Shown here: one piece after another, positions 1-10,028 of the stretch
Layout: every line of letters starts with the position of its first letter
How positions within the stretch are numbered: the stretch's first letter is position 1
Assembly: GCA_945957385.1 (NCBI GenBank)
Contig: CAMFKP010000024.1
Span: 1-51,171, forward strand
Source of the DNA: an uncultured Aeromonadaceae bacterium
GTDB lineage: Bacteria; Pseudomonadota; Gammaproteobacteria; Enterobacterales; Aeromonadaceae
DNA length: 51,171 nucleotides
Direction: 5' to 3'
Position numbers and translations under genes: made by a program
Notes under the pieces: model-generated
What the model was told of the DNA's origin: nothing
Seen by the model: only the letters and a program-made list of their open reading frames with translations
Databases searched by the model: none

Positions 1-55
1 GGCTTTATGCGCGTCCCAGTGAGCGAAGCGAACGACTTAAACTATTTGTTGTGTG
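1..55 (-). other. Partial attC-like recombination site (array side cut by window edge)
   Basis: Read on the minus strand from 55 to 1, the sequence begins CACACAACAAATAGTTTAAG and continues into TCGTTCGCTTCGCTCACTGG. This resembles the 5' half (R'' then L'') of chromosomal-integron attC sites such as the Vibrio repeat, which starts with a core ending in AAC, then AAA and a CAAG-type L box. The other half would lie outside the window, so folding cannot be checked. The orientation, away from intI, is what a normal integron array predicts. The core departs from the RYYYAAC consensus at one base. Confidence 0.45.
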
Positions 56-319
56 ATGCACGGAGCTGGATAAAGCACCGCTACTCTGGCCCACCGTTAT
101 TGCCGGTTACTGCTTGGCTGAAAACAACACGCCAGAAATAACCACTGCGGCGACCGTACGCTCGGGAATTAAACCTGCAGGCAGGTTGGCCGGAGAGGGG
201 AGCAGAAGATATTAACCAGCGCCCATTACCACCATGCTCTAATGCTCACAGCAACATGGCAGCCCACTATTTTCGTCAGCGCACGCTGCCAAATAATCTG
301 ATAACCGATTACATACAAC
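56..319 (-). other. Putative first integron cassette body, no ORF of useful length
   Basis: Between the half attC-like site and a possible core GTTGTAT on the minus strand (319-313) lie about 260 bases with no open frame of note on either strand. The GTTGTAT core resembles the complement of the attC R'' core (GTTGTGT, 54-48), which would be expected if 319 is the attI/cassette junction. If so, this is an ORF-less cassette, a class known from chromosomal arrays that may carry promoters or RNAs. The junction is inferred from one short match only. Confidence 0.3.
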
Positions 320-502
320 AATTTCTTAACCGGCGCTTTGCGTTATATCCACGGGGTACTGGCCGCTTAGTCTTCCGTGGCGTGGAGCACAGCTCCGCGT
401 AACCGTCTGATGTGGCATCAAAAATTGCGCCACTTTTTTATCGTGTGCGGATAGGTGGCAAATTTGCCACTTATCCAGCAAAGGGACCTGATCGAAATTA
501 TA
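320..502. other. intI: Probable attI zone and intI upstream region
   Basis: attI normally lies directly upstream of intI, between it and the first cassette, which is this stretch. It holds two direct copies of GCCACTT (429-435 and 466-472, 37 bp apart) and a large palindrome at 449-476. Integrases bind direct repeats inside attI1, so the repeats could be binding sites, but no canonical GTTRRRY core could be fixed with confidence. Confidence 0.35.
449..476. promoter_or_regulatory. 28-bp near-perfect palindrome upstream of intI
   Basis: The inner 16 bases GTGGCAAATTTGCCAC (455-470) are a perfect palindrome, and the flanks GGATAG and TTATCC extend it to 28 bp with one mismatched pair (454/471). 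It sits about 27 bp upstream of the LexA box of intI and faces the cassette side. It could be an operator for intI or for cassette transcription, or part of attI. No known regulator motif was recognised. Confidence 0.6.
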
Positions 503-518
503 CTGTATTTAAATACAG
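503..518. promoter_or_regulatory. LexA (SOS) box of the integron integrase
   Basis: CTGTATTTAAATACAG is a perfect palindromic match to the gammaproteobacterial LexA consensus CTG-N10-CAG, and the symmetry extends to 20 bp (501-520). It ends 16 bp before the intI start codon and overlaps a possible -10 TATACT (499-504). LexA control of integron integrases is established for Vibrio and class 1 integrons, so SOS-induced recombinase expression is the expected behaviour. Confidence 0.9.
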
Positions 519-534
519 TAACTGGTAGATCCCG

Positions 535-1539
535 ATGCGTAAACCCAATTCCCCTTTTCTGGCGGCCATCTACGAACAGATGCTGACCGCGCGCTACGCG
601 ATGAGCACCATTGAGGCCTACCTGTACTGGATCCGTTTTTACATCCGCTTCCATCACCTGGCACATCCGGCGACGTTAGGCGAGGCCGAGGTCGGCGCCT
701 TTCTCACGTTTCTGGCCGAGCAGCGCCGGGTGGCGGTCAAGACTCAGGCTCAGGCATTGAATGCGCTGGTGTTCCTATATAAGCAGGTACTGAACCGGCC
801 GTTTACGTTGCAACTGGCGTTTCGGCACAGTCAAAAAGCCGCAAAACTGCCCACTGTGCTGACATCCGGCGAGGTACAGGCGTTGCTATCACACTTGCCG
901 GTACACCTGCTGCTGCCGGCGCAACTGATGTATGGCAGCGGGCTGCGGGTCATGGAGGCGATGCGGCTGCGGGTGCAGGACATCGACCGCCATTATCTGT
1001 CGTTGATGATCTGGAACGGCAAAGGCGGCAAGCACAGACGCGTCACGCTGGCCTCCGAGCTGTTACCTGCCTTGCAGCAGCAGATTGCACAGGTGCGTTA
1101 CTACTATCAGACCGATCTGCAGCGTAGCGACTACGCCGGGGTCTGGTTGCCCGACGCGCTGGCACGCAAATATCCGGCTGCGCCGCATGAGCTGGGCTGG
1201 CACTACCTGTTTCCGGCGCGGCAGTTGAGTTGCGATCCGGCAAACGGGGCGCTACGTCGTCACCATCTGGATGCCAGTGTGGTGCAAAAGGCGATCCGGC
1301 AGGTGGCGCGGCAACTGCAACTGGGCAAGCCGGTCTCGTGCCATACGCTGCGCCACAGTTTTGCGACCCATCTGCTGGCGCGCGGCGCCGATATCCGCAC
1401 CGTGCAGGAGCAATTGGGGCACAGCGATGTGCGAACCACGCAGATCTACACCCATGTGTTGCAGCAAGGGGCCAATGGGGTGCGCAGTCCGCTGTCCGAT
1501 CTGTGGCGCGAGGCGCAGCCACCCGATGTGACGCGCTGA
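535..1539 (+). CDS. intI: Integron integrase (tyrosine recombinase IntI)
   Basis: This is a 334-aa tyrosine recombinase of the IntI type. It inserts and excises gene cassettes at attI and attC sites. The N-terminal SAM-like core-binding domain is about residues 5-90. The catalytic domain carries Arg138 (GSGLRVMEAMRL), His270 and Arg273 (CHTLRHSFATHL), His296 (LGHSDVRTT) and the nucleophile Tyr305 (IYTHV). The IntI-specific insertion absent from XerC/XerD is present at about 205-240 (ARKYPAAPHELGWHYLFPAR). Length and catalytic residues are intact, so the enzyme is probably active. The gene is transcribed away from the cassette side, the usual integron arrangement, and has a perfect LexA box upstream. 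The ribosome-binding site is weak. Confidence that it is IntI rather than Xer is high because of the insertion. Confidence 0.95.
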   Translation: MRKPNSPFLAAIYEQMLTARYAMSTIEAYLYWIRFYIRFHHLAHPATLGEAEVGAFLTFLAEQRRVAVKTQAQALNALVFLYKQVLNRPFTLQLAFRHSQKAAKLPTVLTSGEVQALLSHLPVHLLLPAQLMYGSGLRVMEAMRLRVQDIDRHYLSLMIWNGKGGKHRRVTLASELLPALQQQIAQVRYYYQTDLQRSDYAGVWLPDALARKYPAAPHELGWHYLFPARQLSCDPANGALRRHHLDASVVQKAIRQVARQLQLGKPVSCHTLRHSFATHLLARGADIRTVQEQLGHSDVRTTQIYTHVLQQGANGVRSPLSDLWREAQPPDVTR

Positions 1540-2042
1540 GCGCGGACATGGCTACCGCACTGGCTTACGGCTGCCACCTTGCCGGTCACGCCCTGACCTG
1601 AAGCCTGCCATCCTTAACAGACGCCTTGCAGAATATCCAGAACATGCTACCGCGCGTGGCGGCCAGGCTAAAAGGGCTCGAATGGAATTAATTGTGAAAT
1701 TTGAGCTGGCACTCGAATTTAGCGCGGCCGCGTCGTAGCCATCGATCGAAGCCGGCGGGCGGTCAGTTAGCCAGCCAAGGGCAGCGCTGTGGGCCGCCGC
1801 ATTGTTGCATCGGGGAGCAGACGGGCAGGAGTGCCGAATAATAATGAGCAGAGAGCAGAGAGCAGAGAGCAGAGAGCAGAGAGCAGAGAGCAGAGAGCAG
1901 AAAGCAGAAAGCAGAAAGCAGAAAGCAGGGTATGCCGTGCTGGCGTAACAGCGGAGGTTCGCCGGGGCGACACCCAGGTGCGAGGATGGCGCAGACAACA
2001 ACGGGCACCGCAGTGCCCGTTGGCGTGCCGAAGCCCGGTGGC
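1540..2042. other. Non-coding stretch between integron and core genes
   Basis: About 500 bases lie between intI and the end of ybiT. The only clear structure is the heptanucleotide tandem repeat at 1846-1928. Short open frames crossing it on both strands encode only low-complexity peptides produced by the repeat. No attC, tRNA or transposase remnant was recognised. The stretch marks the boundary of the integron with conserved genes. Confidence 0.6.
1846..1928. repeat. Heptanucleotide tandem repeat (GAGCAGA)8(AAGCAGA)3
   Basis: Eight exact copies of GAGCAGA (1846-1901) are followed by three exact copies of AAGCAGA (1902-1922) and a partial fourth. The change of one base occurs in a block rather than at random, suggesting expansion by slippage after the variant arose. 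Seven-base units shift the frame, so coding use is unlikely. It is a candidate variable-number locus. Confidence 0.95.
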
Positions 2043-3638
2043 TTAGCCTTCGAGGCCCTGGCTGCGCAGGTAGTCGTCGTAGTTGCCGCCGAAGTCGATG
2101 ATCTTCTGCGGGGTGATCTCCAGCACGCGGGTGGCCAGCGAGCTGACGAACTCACGGTCGTGGGAGACGAACACCAGGGTGCCCTGGTACATCTCCAGCG
2201 CCATGTTCAGCGACTCGATGGATTCCATATCCAGGTGGTTGGTCGGTTCGTCCATGATCAGGATGTTCGGCTTTTCCAGCATCAGCTTGCCAAACAGCAT
2301 GCGGCCCTTCTCGCCACCGGAGAGGACGCGCACGTTCTTCTTGATGTCATCCTGGCTGAACAGCAGACGGCCGAGGATGCTGCGCACCGCCTGTTCGTCG
2401 TCGCCTTCCTGCTTCCACTGCGCCATCCAGTCAAACACCGTCAGATCGCAGTCGAATTCTGCGGCATGGTCCTGGGCGTAATAGCCGATCTTGGCGTTTT
2501 CCGACCACTTGATCTCGCCCGCATCCGGCGCCAGTTCGCCCACCAGGGTCTTGATGAAGGTGGATTTACCGACGCCGTTGGTGCCGATCACCGCGACCTT
2601 CTCGCCCACTTCCATCATCATGCGGAAGCCCTTGAACAGCGGGCCGGCATCGTAACCCTTGGCCAGGTTTTCGATCTCGAGGATGTTGCGGTAGAGCTTC
2701 TTGTCTTGCTCGAAGCGGATGAAGGGGTTCTGCCGGCTGGAGGCCTTCACTTCTTCGATCTTGATCTTGTCGATCTGCTTCAAGCGTGAGGTGGCCTGGC
2801 GTGACTTGGAGGCGTTGGCGCTGAAGCGGCTGACGAAGGATTGCAGATCGGCGATCTGGGCCTTCTTCTTGGCGTTGTCGGCGATCAGGCGCTCGCGGGC
2901 CTGGGTGGCCGCGGTCATGTAGTCGTCGTAGTTGCCGGGGTAGACGCGCAGCTCGCCGTAGTCGAGGTCGGCCATGTGGGTGCAGACCATGTTCAGGAAG
3001 TGACGGTCGTGCGAGATGATGATCATGGTGCTGTTGCGGCTGTTGAGCATCTGCTCAAGCCAGCTGATGGTGTGGATGTCGAGGTTGTTGGTCGGTTCGT
3101 CCAGCAGCAGGATATCCGGGTTGGAGAACAGTGCCTGAGCCAGCAAGACCCGCAGTTTCCAGCCGGGGGCCACTTCGCTCATCGGGCCGTTGTGCTGTTC
3201 CACCGGAATGCCGACACCCAGCAGCAGCTCGCCGGCGCGGGCTTCGGCGGTGTAGCCGTCATACTCGGCGACCTTGCCTTCCAGCTCGGCGGCGCGCATG
3301 TAATCTTCGTCGGTCGCCTCGAGGTTGGCGTAAATCGCATCACGCTCCTGAATGGCGGCCCACAACTCGACGTGGCCCATCATGACGACGTCGAGTACGC
3401 GGTTGTCTTCGTAGGCGAACTGATCCTGCTTCAGCTTACCGATGCGCTCGTTCGGATCGAGGGCGACGTTGCCGGCGGTGGGCTCGAGATCGCCACCGAG
3501 GATCTTCATGAAGGTGGACTTGCCGCAGCCGTTGGCGCCGATCAGGCCGTAACGGTTGCCTTCACCGAATTTGACGGAGATGTTCTCAAACAGCGGCTTG
3601 CTGCCGAACTGCATCGTGATGTTGTTGGTACTGAGCAC
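2043..3638 (-). CDS. ybiT: ABC-F family ATPase YbiT
   Basis: This 531-aa protein has two ABC ATPase domains in one chain and no membrane segments, the ABC-F layout. These proteins act on the ribosome, probably at the E site, and relieve stalled or slowed translation. Domain 1 has Walker [10 protein letters not shown] near residue 35 and Walker [12 protein letters not shown]; domain 2 has GTNGVGKST near 352, signature LSGGEKGRM and [12 protein letters not shown]. The interdomain P-site-tip region is about 240-320. Sequence and length match E. coli YbiT (about 530 aa). It stands alone; the upstream MFS gene is on the same strand but about 150 bp away. The exact physiological role of YbiT is not settled. 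Confidence 0.95.
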   Translation of the reverse strand: MLSTNNITMQFGSKPLFENISVKFGEGNRYGLIGANGCGKSTFMKILGGDLEPTAGNVALDPNERIGKLKQDQFAYEDNRVLDVVMMGHVELWAAIQERDAIYANLEATDEDYMRAAELEGKVAEYDGYTAEARAGELLLGVGIPVEQHNGPMSEVAPGWKLRVLLAQALFSNPDILLLDEPTNNLDIHTISWLEQMLNSRNSTMIIISHDRHFLNMVCTHMADLDYGELRVYPGNYDDYMTAATQARERLIADNAKKKAQIADLQSFVSRFSANASKSRQATSRLKQIDKIKIEEVKASSRQNPFIRFEQDKKLYRNILEIENLAKGYDAGPLFKGFRMMMEVGEKVAVIGTNGVGKSTFIKTLVGELAPDAGEIKWSENAKIGYYAQDHAAEFDCDLTVFDWMAQWKQEGDDEQAVRSILGRLLFSQDDIKKNVRVLSGGEKGRMLFGKLMLEKPNILIMDEPTNHLDMESIESLNMALEMYQGTLVFVSHDREFVSSLATRVLEITPQKIIDFGGNYDDYLRSQGLEG

Positions 3639-3786
3639 GGGAATGGGTCCTGTCTGCCATATTTGCCGCGCAGTATACCATGCGTTTGATCACATCTCCT
3701 CTTCCGTTCGCGCAATCACCAGCGCCATTCGGCGGCGATGCCGGCACCGGCTACGGCTCCCGCCAGTGGCGGGCAGCGTCATCGCT

Positions 3787-5223
3787 TTAGCGGGTGTCAG
3801 GGCTGATGGCGCCGACACGCAACAGGCTGACGATGGCCGCCAGCGCCGCCAGTATCCCTGCGGTCAGCAGGCAGGCATGGGTGCCATGGTTGGCAAACAG
3901 GTTGAAGGCCAGTGCGACCAGCGCCGCCCCGGTCGTTTGGCCCATGAGCCGCGCGGTGCCGAGCATGCCGCTGGCGCCGCCACTGCGGTGGCGCGGTGCG
4001 GCGCTGATGATGGTGTGGTTGTTCGGTGACTGGAACAGGCCGAAGCCGGCGCCGCACAGCAGCATCGGCAGGCACAACAGCAGGTGCGATGTCGTGGCCG
4101 GCAGCCAGGCCAACCACAGCAGGCCGGTGGCAAACAGCGCCATGCCGACGGCGCCGAGCAGGCCGGCGTGGGTACCGCGCTCCAGCAGCCGTCCGGCGAC
4201 CGGCGCCAGCAACATGGTGGCGATCGGCCACGGGGTCAGCAGCAGACCGGTCTCGACGGCGCTGAGCCCCAGCTGTTGCTGCAGGAAGAACGGCAACGAC
4301 ACCATCGCCAGCATCTGGGCACAAAACGAGGCCACCGAGGTGGTGATCGACAGGCTGAACAGCGGGATGCGCAGCAGATCCACCGGCAGCAGCGGGTAGG
4401 GCTGGCGCAGCTGACGGCGGACGAAGATCACGCCGATGGCCAGGGTGGCCAGCAGGCCGGGCAGGATCCAGTGCAGCGGCTGCTCGTGGGCCACGGCGCT
4501 GAGGGTGACGAAGAACAGGCCAAAGGTCAGCGCATTGAGCAGGCTGCTGAGCTTGTCGAAGCGCTGGGTGGCGACGCCTTCGTTGCGCGGCAGGTAGCGC
4601 CAGCCCAGATAGAGGGCCAGCAAGCCAAACGGGATATTGATGGCAAACAGCCAGCGCCACGACGCAAGCGACAGGATCGCCGCCGAGATCGTTGGCCCGG
4701 CGGCAGCGGCGCCTGCCACCGCCAGCGAGTTGATGGCCATGCCGCGTCCGAGCTTGCGGGCCGGGTAGATCAGGCGGATCAGCGCGGTGTTGACGCTCAT
4801 CAATGCCGCGGCACCCAGCCCTTGCAGCATGCGCGCCAGCGTCAGGCTGGTCAGCGAATCGGCAGTGGCACAGCCCAGCGACATGACGACGAACAGCAGC
4901 AGGCCGGCCAGGTAGATGCGCCGGTAACCGAGGATGTCGCCCAGCGACGACAGTGACAGCAGTGCCATGGTGATCACCAGCTGGTAGGCGTTGACGATGA
5001 TGATCGAGCTGGCGGCCGAGGTGTGCAGCTCGCGGGCCAGCGACGGCAGGGCGACATTCACCACCACGCCATCGAGTACCGCCATCGTGATGCCCAGCGC
5101 GATCGTGATAATGGCGCCCCAGCGCAGCGCCGAAGGTAGACCGTCGCTACCCGGCTGGGCCAGGGGGGCGCCGGAGGCGTGATGAAACCAGTGGTGCAGA
5201 CGTTGCAAAACAGACCAGGACAT
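3787..5223 (-). CDS. MFS drug efflux transporter, DHA2/SmvA-EmrB type
   Basis: This 478-aa integral membrane protein of the major facilitator superfamily would export cationic drugs or similar compounds using the proton gradient. TM1 holds the DHA2-like motif AVLDGVVVNVALPSLA; the loop after TM2 has GDILGYRRIYLAG (motif A), and LARMLQGLGAAALM follows. Many further hydrophobic segments suggest 12-14 helices, as in SmvA and EmrB. No HlyD/EmrA-type partner lies next to it, so it is more likely a stand-alone pump. No strong Shine-Dalgarno precedes the start, so the N-terminus is less certain. The substrate cannot be told from sequence. Confidence 0.85.
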   Translation of the reverse strand: MSWSVLQRLHHWFHHASGAPLAQPGSDGLPSALRWGAIITIALGITMAVLDGVVVNVALPSLARELHTSAASSIIIVNAYQLVITMALLSLSSLGDILGYRRIYLAGLLLFVVMSLGCATADSLTSLTLARMLQGLGAAALMSVNTALIRLIYPARKLGRGMAINSLAVAGAAAAGPTISAAILSLASWRWLFAINIPFGLLALYLGWRYLPRNEGVATQRFDKLSSLLNALTFGLFFVTLSAVAHEQPLHWILPGLLATLAIGVIFVRRQLRQPYPLLPVDLLRIPLFSLSITTSVASFCAQMLAMVSLPFFLQQQLGLSAVETGLLLTPWPIATMLLAPVAGRLLERGTHAGLLGAVGMALFATGLLWLAWLPATTSHLLLCLPMLLCGAGFGLFQSPNNHTIISAAPRHRSGGASGMLGTARLMGQTTGAALVALAFNLFANHGTHACLLTAGILAALAAIVSLLRVGAISPDTR

Positions 5224-5538
5224 GGGCGCCGTCCGTAACGGTAGGGATGCCGCTCACCCTAGCCGGTTTACCCGTGGCCGACAAGGCTGGAGCCTGCCGC
5301 AAGTTGGGTTTGCCACCAGCGGCTGCTAGTCGCCGCCATCGCACGGGGGCGTAGCGGTCCCGGCGCTGCTGTCTGTGGCCTGTGGCTGGCGCGGCCGCCG
5401 GCGGCGATAAAACCCGGCGCCAGGATCGGCATATAGCGGCTCAGTTGCCACCGCGCGCTGGCCGCTGTTGCCTTGTGCTCGGCGGTGTCAGGGCGCACAA
5501 TGCGCCTTTAACTGTCGTAGCGTGAAGGAAATATTGCG
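5224..5538. other. Divergent intergenic region MFS / pdxH
   Basis: About 315 bases separate two divergent genes. I see no RNA gene, repeat or regulator gene. A purine-rich GAAGGA 9 bases before the pdxH start is its ribosome-binding site. No clear sigma-70 promoter was recognised. Confidence 0.5.
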
Positions 5539-6174
5539 ATGGATGTTGCGCACCTGCGCCGTGAATATACCCGTGGTGGTCTGCACCGTGATGATCTGCC
5601 GGTCGATCCGCTGGCGCTGTTTGAAAAATGGCTGGCCCAGGCCTGTGAGGCAAAATTGCCGGATCCGACGGCGATGAGTGTCGCCACCGTCAGTCCGGAA
5701 GGTCGGCCATTCCAGCGCATCGTGCTGCTCAAGCACTATGATGCCAAGGGCTTTGTGTTCTATACCAACCTCGGTAGCCGCAAGGCGCAGCATATCGCCG
5801 CCAATCAACATGTCAGCCTGCTGTTTCCGTGGCATACCCTCGACCGCCAGGTGCACATTACCGGTGTCGCCGAGGCGTTGTCGCCGCTGGAGGTGGTCAA
5901 GTATTTCCACTCGCGGCCGAAGGATAGCCAGATCGCGGCCTGGGTCAGCCAGCAGTCGACCCGCATCTCGGCGCGTGGTCTGCTGGAGGCCAAATTCATG
6001 GAGCTCAAGCAGAAGTTTGCCAACGGTGAGGTACCGTTACCGAGCTTCTGGGGCGGTTACCGCGTCAGCTTCGACAGCATCGAGTTTTGGCAAGGTGGTG
6101 AGCACCGCCTGCATGATCGGTTCCTCTATAGCCGCAACGGCGAACACTGGCATATCGACCGCCTGGCCCCCTGA
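5539..6174 (+). CDS. pdxH: Pyridoxamine 5'-phosphate oxidase
   Basis: PdxH is the FMN-dependent oxidase that converts pyridoxine or pyridoxamine 5'-phosphate to pyridoxal 5'-phosphate, the last step of vitamin B6 synthesis and salvage. The 211-aa length fits the family (about 218 in E. coli). FMN-binding motifs are visible: [20 protein letters not shown] near 60-75, then [11 protein letters not shown], and the C-terminal family block [17 protein letters not shown]. It is probably cytosolic and homodimeric. The gene is monocistronic, with the GNAT gene about 90 bp downstream on the same strand. Confidence 0.97.
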   Translation: MDVAHLRREYTRGGLHRDDLPVDPLALFEKWLAQACEAKLPDPTAMSVATVSPEGRPFQRIVLLKHYDAKGFVFYTNLGSRKAQHIAANQHVSLLFPWHTLDRQVHITGVAEALSPLEVVKYFHSRPKDSQIAAWVSQQSTRISARGLLEAKFMELKQKFANGEVPLPSFWGGYRVSFDSIEFWQGGEHRLHDRFLYSRNGEHWHIDRLAP

Positions 6175-6267
6175 GGCTGCGGTCGGCCTGTGATGCCCAG
6201 TCCGCCTGGGCGTTACCCGGTGGCGGGTCTAGACTTGAGTCATCTACCCGTCACCGGAGTCTGAACT

Positions 6268-6720
6268 ATGGAATGGCAACGCTATGAGTACCGGGTGAGC
6301 ACAGATCCTGCGCTGTTGCAGCCCGAGGTGATCCACGCCGTGTTGCGCCAGAGCTATTGGGCACACGACATTCCGGCCGAGCTGTTGCGGCGCGCCATCG
6401 AAAACTCCCTCTGTTTTGGTCTCTATCGCGGTGAGCAGCAAATTGGTTTGGCCCGCCTCATCACCGATTACGCCACTTTTGCCTATGTTAGCGATGTGTT
6501 TGTGCTGGCCGAGTATCAGGGGCAGGGGCTGGGACAATGGCTGATGGGCTGTGTGCTGGCACATCCGGATCTGCAGGGGTTGCGGCGCATCCTGCTATCG
6601 ACGCTGGATGCCCATGCGCTCTATCGCAAGCTGGGGTTTAGCGAGCTGAAGTATCCCGAGCGCATGCTGGAGATATTTCATGAGGAGATCTATCGCGATA
6701 CCGCGAACCGGCTCGATTAG
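6268..6720 (+). CDS. GNAT family N-acetyltransferase
   Basis: This 150-aa protein is a single GNAT domain. The acetyl-CoA binding loop is visible as VLAEYQGQGLGQWLM (about residues 80-94), after the strand IGLARLITDYATFAYVSDV, and the C-terminal part has LDAHALYRKLGF, typical of motif B. The family acetylates amines of small molecules or protein N-termini; the substrate here is unknown. A GGAG-type ribosome-binding site precedes the ATG. It is followed by a strong bidirectional terminator shared with purB, so it ends its transcription unit. Confidence 0.88.
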   Translation: MEWQRYEYRVSTDPALLQPEVIHAVLRQSYWAHDIPAELLRRAIENSLCFGLYRGEQQIGLARLITDYATFAYVSDVFVLAEYQGQGLGQWLMGCVLAHPDLQGLRRILLSTLDAHALYRKLGFSELKYPERMLEIFHEEIYRDTANRLD

Positions 6721-6763
6721 CTGACCGGTCAGCGGAACCGGGGTTCCGACTGGCGTCATAAAC

Positions 6764-6791
6764 AACGGGGAGGCCAAGGCCTCCCCGTTTT
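6764..6791. terminator. Bidirectional intrinsic terminator, GNAT gene / purB
   Basis: AACGGGGAGG (6764-6773) pairs with CCTCCCCGTT (6780-6789), and a further GGCC pair closes the loop. T residues follow on the plus strand. It lies between two convergent genes. Confidence 0.9.
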
Positions 6792-6815
6792 ATTCACCGC
6801 GCCTGGGCGCCGCCG

Positions 6816-8210
<1,395 letters not shown>

Positions 8211-8837
8211 TTAAAGGTGATTCAAGGTGTGGCGCGCGGCCTCGACCATCTTGCGACGGGCAAACAGAATATGGCGTCGACGGCCACCGACCTGGCGCCA
8301 GAGTACGGTCGCGCGGATGCCGGCCAGCAACAGGGCCCGTACTTTGTGCTGGACCAGGGGTTGCTGCAGGTACAGCGGGGTGCCGGCCACCTGGATCCGC
8401 GGCCCAATCGGGCTGATGAGCTCGCTGTAGATGCTGGCCAGATTGGCGAGCACCGGCTCGTCGAGCAACTCGAAGTGGTGCAGCTGACGCTTCACCTGAT
8501 TGATGCGCTCGCCCAGCATGTTGAGCACGTCGCGGCGTCCTGCCAGCTTGCGCTCAAGGGCGACCAGGCTGACGACATAACGGGTCAGCTCGGCATTTTT
8601 CGGGGTGCTGCTGTTGCCTAGCTGTTCCACGATGGCGCGGTAGCCTTCGCGCAGCATCGCCGGCGGGAACACCTCTTCCGGCGTTTTCGGATCGGTATTG
8701 AGAATGCCGTTGAGGGTCTCACGCAGTTGATCTTCGTCGCACTGACCGCTACGGGCGACCTGCTGTACCAGATGGGCGGCCTGACAGATGGCCGCAAATG
8801 CCATGGTTCGAATCTGTTGTTTCTCGCTCATCTTCAC
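8211..8837 (-). CDS. hflD: High frequency lysogenization protein HflD homologue
   Basis: This 208-aa mostly helical protein matches HflD (YcfC) by sequence and by position between mnmA and purB. In E. coli it is a peripheral membrane protein that modulates the phage lambda CII activator and hence lysogeny; its normal cellular role is unclear. Conserved family blocks include [18 protein letters not shown] at the N-terminus and [20 protein letters not shown] at the C-terminus. Its start overlaps the mnmA stop by 4 bp, indicating translational coupling. Confidence 0.93.
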   Translation of the reverse strand: MKMSEKQQIRTMAFAAICQAAHLVQQVARSGQCDEDQLRETLNGILNTDPKTPEEVFPPAMLREGYRAIVEQLGNSSTPKNAELTRYVVSLVALERKLAGRRDVLNMLGERINQVKRQLHHFELLDEPVLANLASIYSELISPIGPRIQVAGTPLYLQQPLVQHKVRALLLAGIRATVLWRQVGGRRRHILFARRKMVEAARHTLNHL

Positions 8838-9943
8838 TCCTGATGACGAAAACGCTGTTCAATGATGCCGCCACCCAGACAGACTTCACCTTGATAAAAC
8901 ACCGCGGACTGGCCGGGAGTTACCGCCGCTTGTGGGCTGGCAAAGATCACCCGGATGTGATCGTCATCCAACGGCTCGACGCGGCAGGGGATGTCTTGTT
9001 GGCGATAGCGGGTCTTGACGGTGCAGTCGAACGCGTCGCGAACGACTTGGCGATCGACCCAGTGCAGTTGGCTGGCGATCAGGCCGTCGGAGTAGAGGCG
9101 GGGATGGTCGTGACCCTGAGCCACGATCAGGACGTTGCGCTCGACATCTTTGTCCACTACATACCAGGGGTTGTCGTTGCTCTCTTTCATGCCGCCGATC
9201 CCCAGCCCCTTACGTTGGCCGAGGGTATGGTACATCAGCCCCTGATGTTCACCTATGATGGCACCGTCGACCGTCTCGATGGCGCCCGGTTGCGCCGGCA
9301 GGTAGCGCGCGAGGAAATCGCGGAATTTGCGTTCGCCGATGAAGCAGATGCCGGTGCTGTCCTTTTTCTTGGCAGTAGCCAGATCCAGCTGTTCGGCGAT
9401 GCGGCGGACCTCCGGTTTCTCCAGGTCACCGACGGGAAACAGGCTTTGTCCGACTTGTTGATGGCTCAAGGTATACAGGAAGTAGCTCTGATCCTTGTTG
9501 TTGTCCAAACCACGCAGCAAGCGTGGCTGACCTGTGCTGTCATCGCGGCGCACATAGTGGCCAGTGGCGATAAAATCGGCGCCTAGCTCTTCGGCCGCAA
9601 ACTCCAGAAACGCTTTGAACTTGATCTCTTTGTTGCACAGGATGTCTGGATTTGGTGTGCGTCCGGCCTTGTATTCAGCCAGGAACAGCTCGAAGACATT
9701 GTCCCAATATTCGGCAGCAAAGTTGATGGTGTGCAGCGGGATCCCCAGCTTGTCGCAGACGGCCTGTGCGTCGGCCAAATCCTGGGCGGCGGAACAGTAT
9801 TCGTCCGAGTCATCCTCTTCCCAGTTTTTCATGAACAGGCCTTCGACCTGATAGCCCTGCTGCTGCAGCAAATAGGCAGAAACGGAAGAGTCAACCCCAC
9901 CGGACATGCCGATGATCACCTTGATTTGGCGCTTATCTGTCAT
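8834..9943 (-). CDS. mnmA: tRNA-specific 2-thiouridylase MnmA
   Basis: MnmA adds sulfur to U34 of tRNA-Lys, tRNA-Glu and tRNA-Gln, receiving it through the IscS-Tus relay. The 369-aa protein begins with the ATP pyrophosphatase P-loop [15 protein letters not shown] (about 13-27). Both catalytic cysteines are visible, in [12 protein letters not shown] (near 102) and STGICFIGE (near 199). The C-terminal beta-barrel is about 285-365. It overlaps hflD by 4 bp and lies about 85 bp after nudJ in the same cluster. Confidence 0.98.
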   Translation of the reverse strand: MTDKRQIKVIIGMSGGVDSSVSAYLLQQQGYQVEGLFMKNWEEDDSDEYCSAAQDLADAQAVCDKLGIPLHTINFAAEYWDNVFELFLAEYKAGRTPNPDILCNKEIKFKAFLEFAAEELGADFIATGHYVRRDDSTGQPRLLRGLDNNKDQSYFLYTLSHQQVGQSLFPVGDLEKPEVRRIAEQLDLATAKKKDSTGICFIGERKFRDFLARYLPAQPGAIETVDGAIIGEHQGLMYHTLGQRKGLGIGGMKESNDNPWYVVDKDVERNVLIVAQGHDHPRLYSDGLIASQLHWVDRQVVRDAFDCTVKTRYRQQDIPCRVEPLDDDHIRVIFASPQAAVTPGQSAVFYQGEVCLGGGIIEQRFRHQE

Positions 9944-10028
9944 TGCGTTTGATCATTACCTGAGGAAAAAACTGTGCGCATTCTAACAGAAAGCGTTGCC
10001 GGCGATCACGTCGCAATGCAGACAAACT

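Noticed and set aside
1846..1928. CRISPR array
   Set aside because: The repeat unit is seven bases with no spacers and no cas genes, so it is a simple tandem repeat.
1552..2155. Long minus-strand frames with Leu-Leu-Ser-Ala-Leu-Cys repeats
   Set aside because: They arise from reading the 7-bp tandem repeat and have no ribosome-binding site or family features; part also overlaps the ybiT coding region.
1932..2789. 285-aa plus-strand frame opposite ybiT
   Set aside because: It is an antisense frame of the conserved YbiT gene caused by high GC at third positions, with no family resemblance.
3131..4956. Plus-strand frames opposite ybiT and the MFS gene
   Set aside because: Composition is Arg/Gln/Ala-rich antisense of GC-rich genes; the membrane protein on the minus strand is the real gene.
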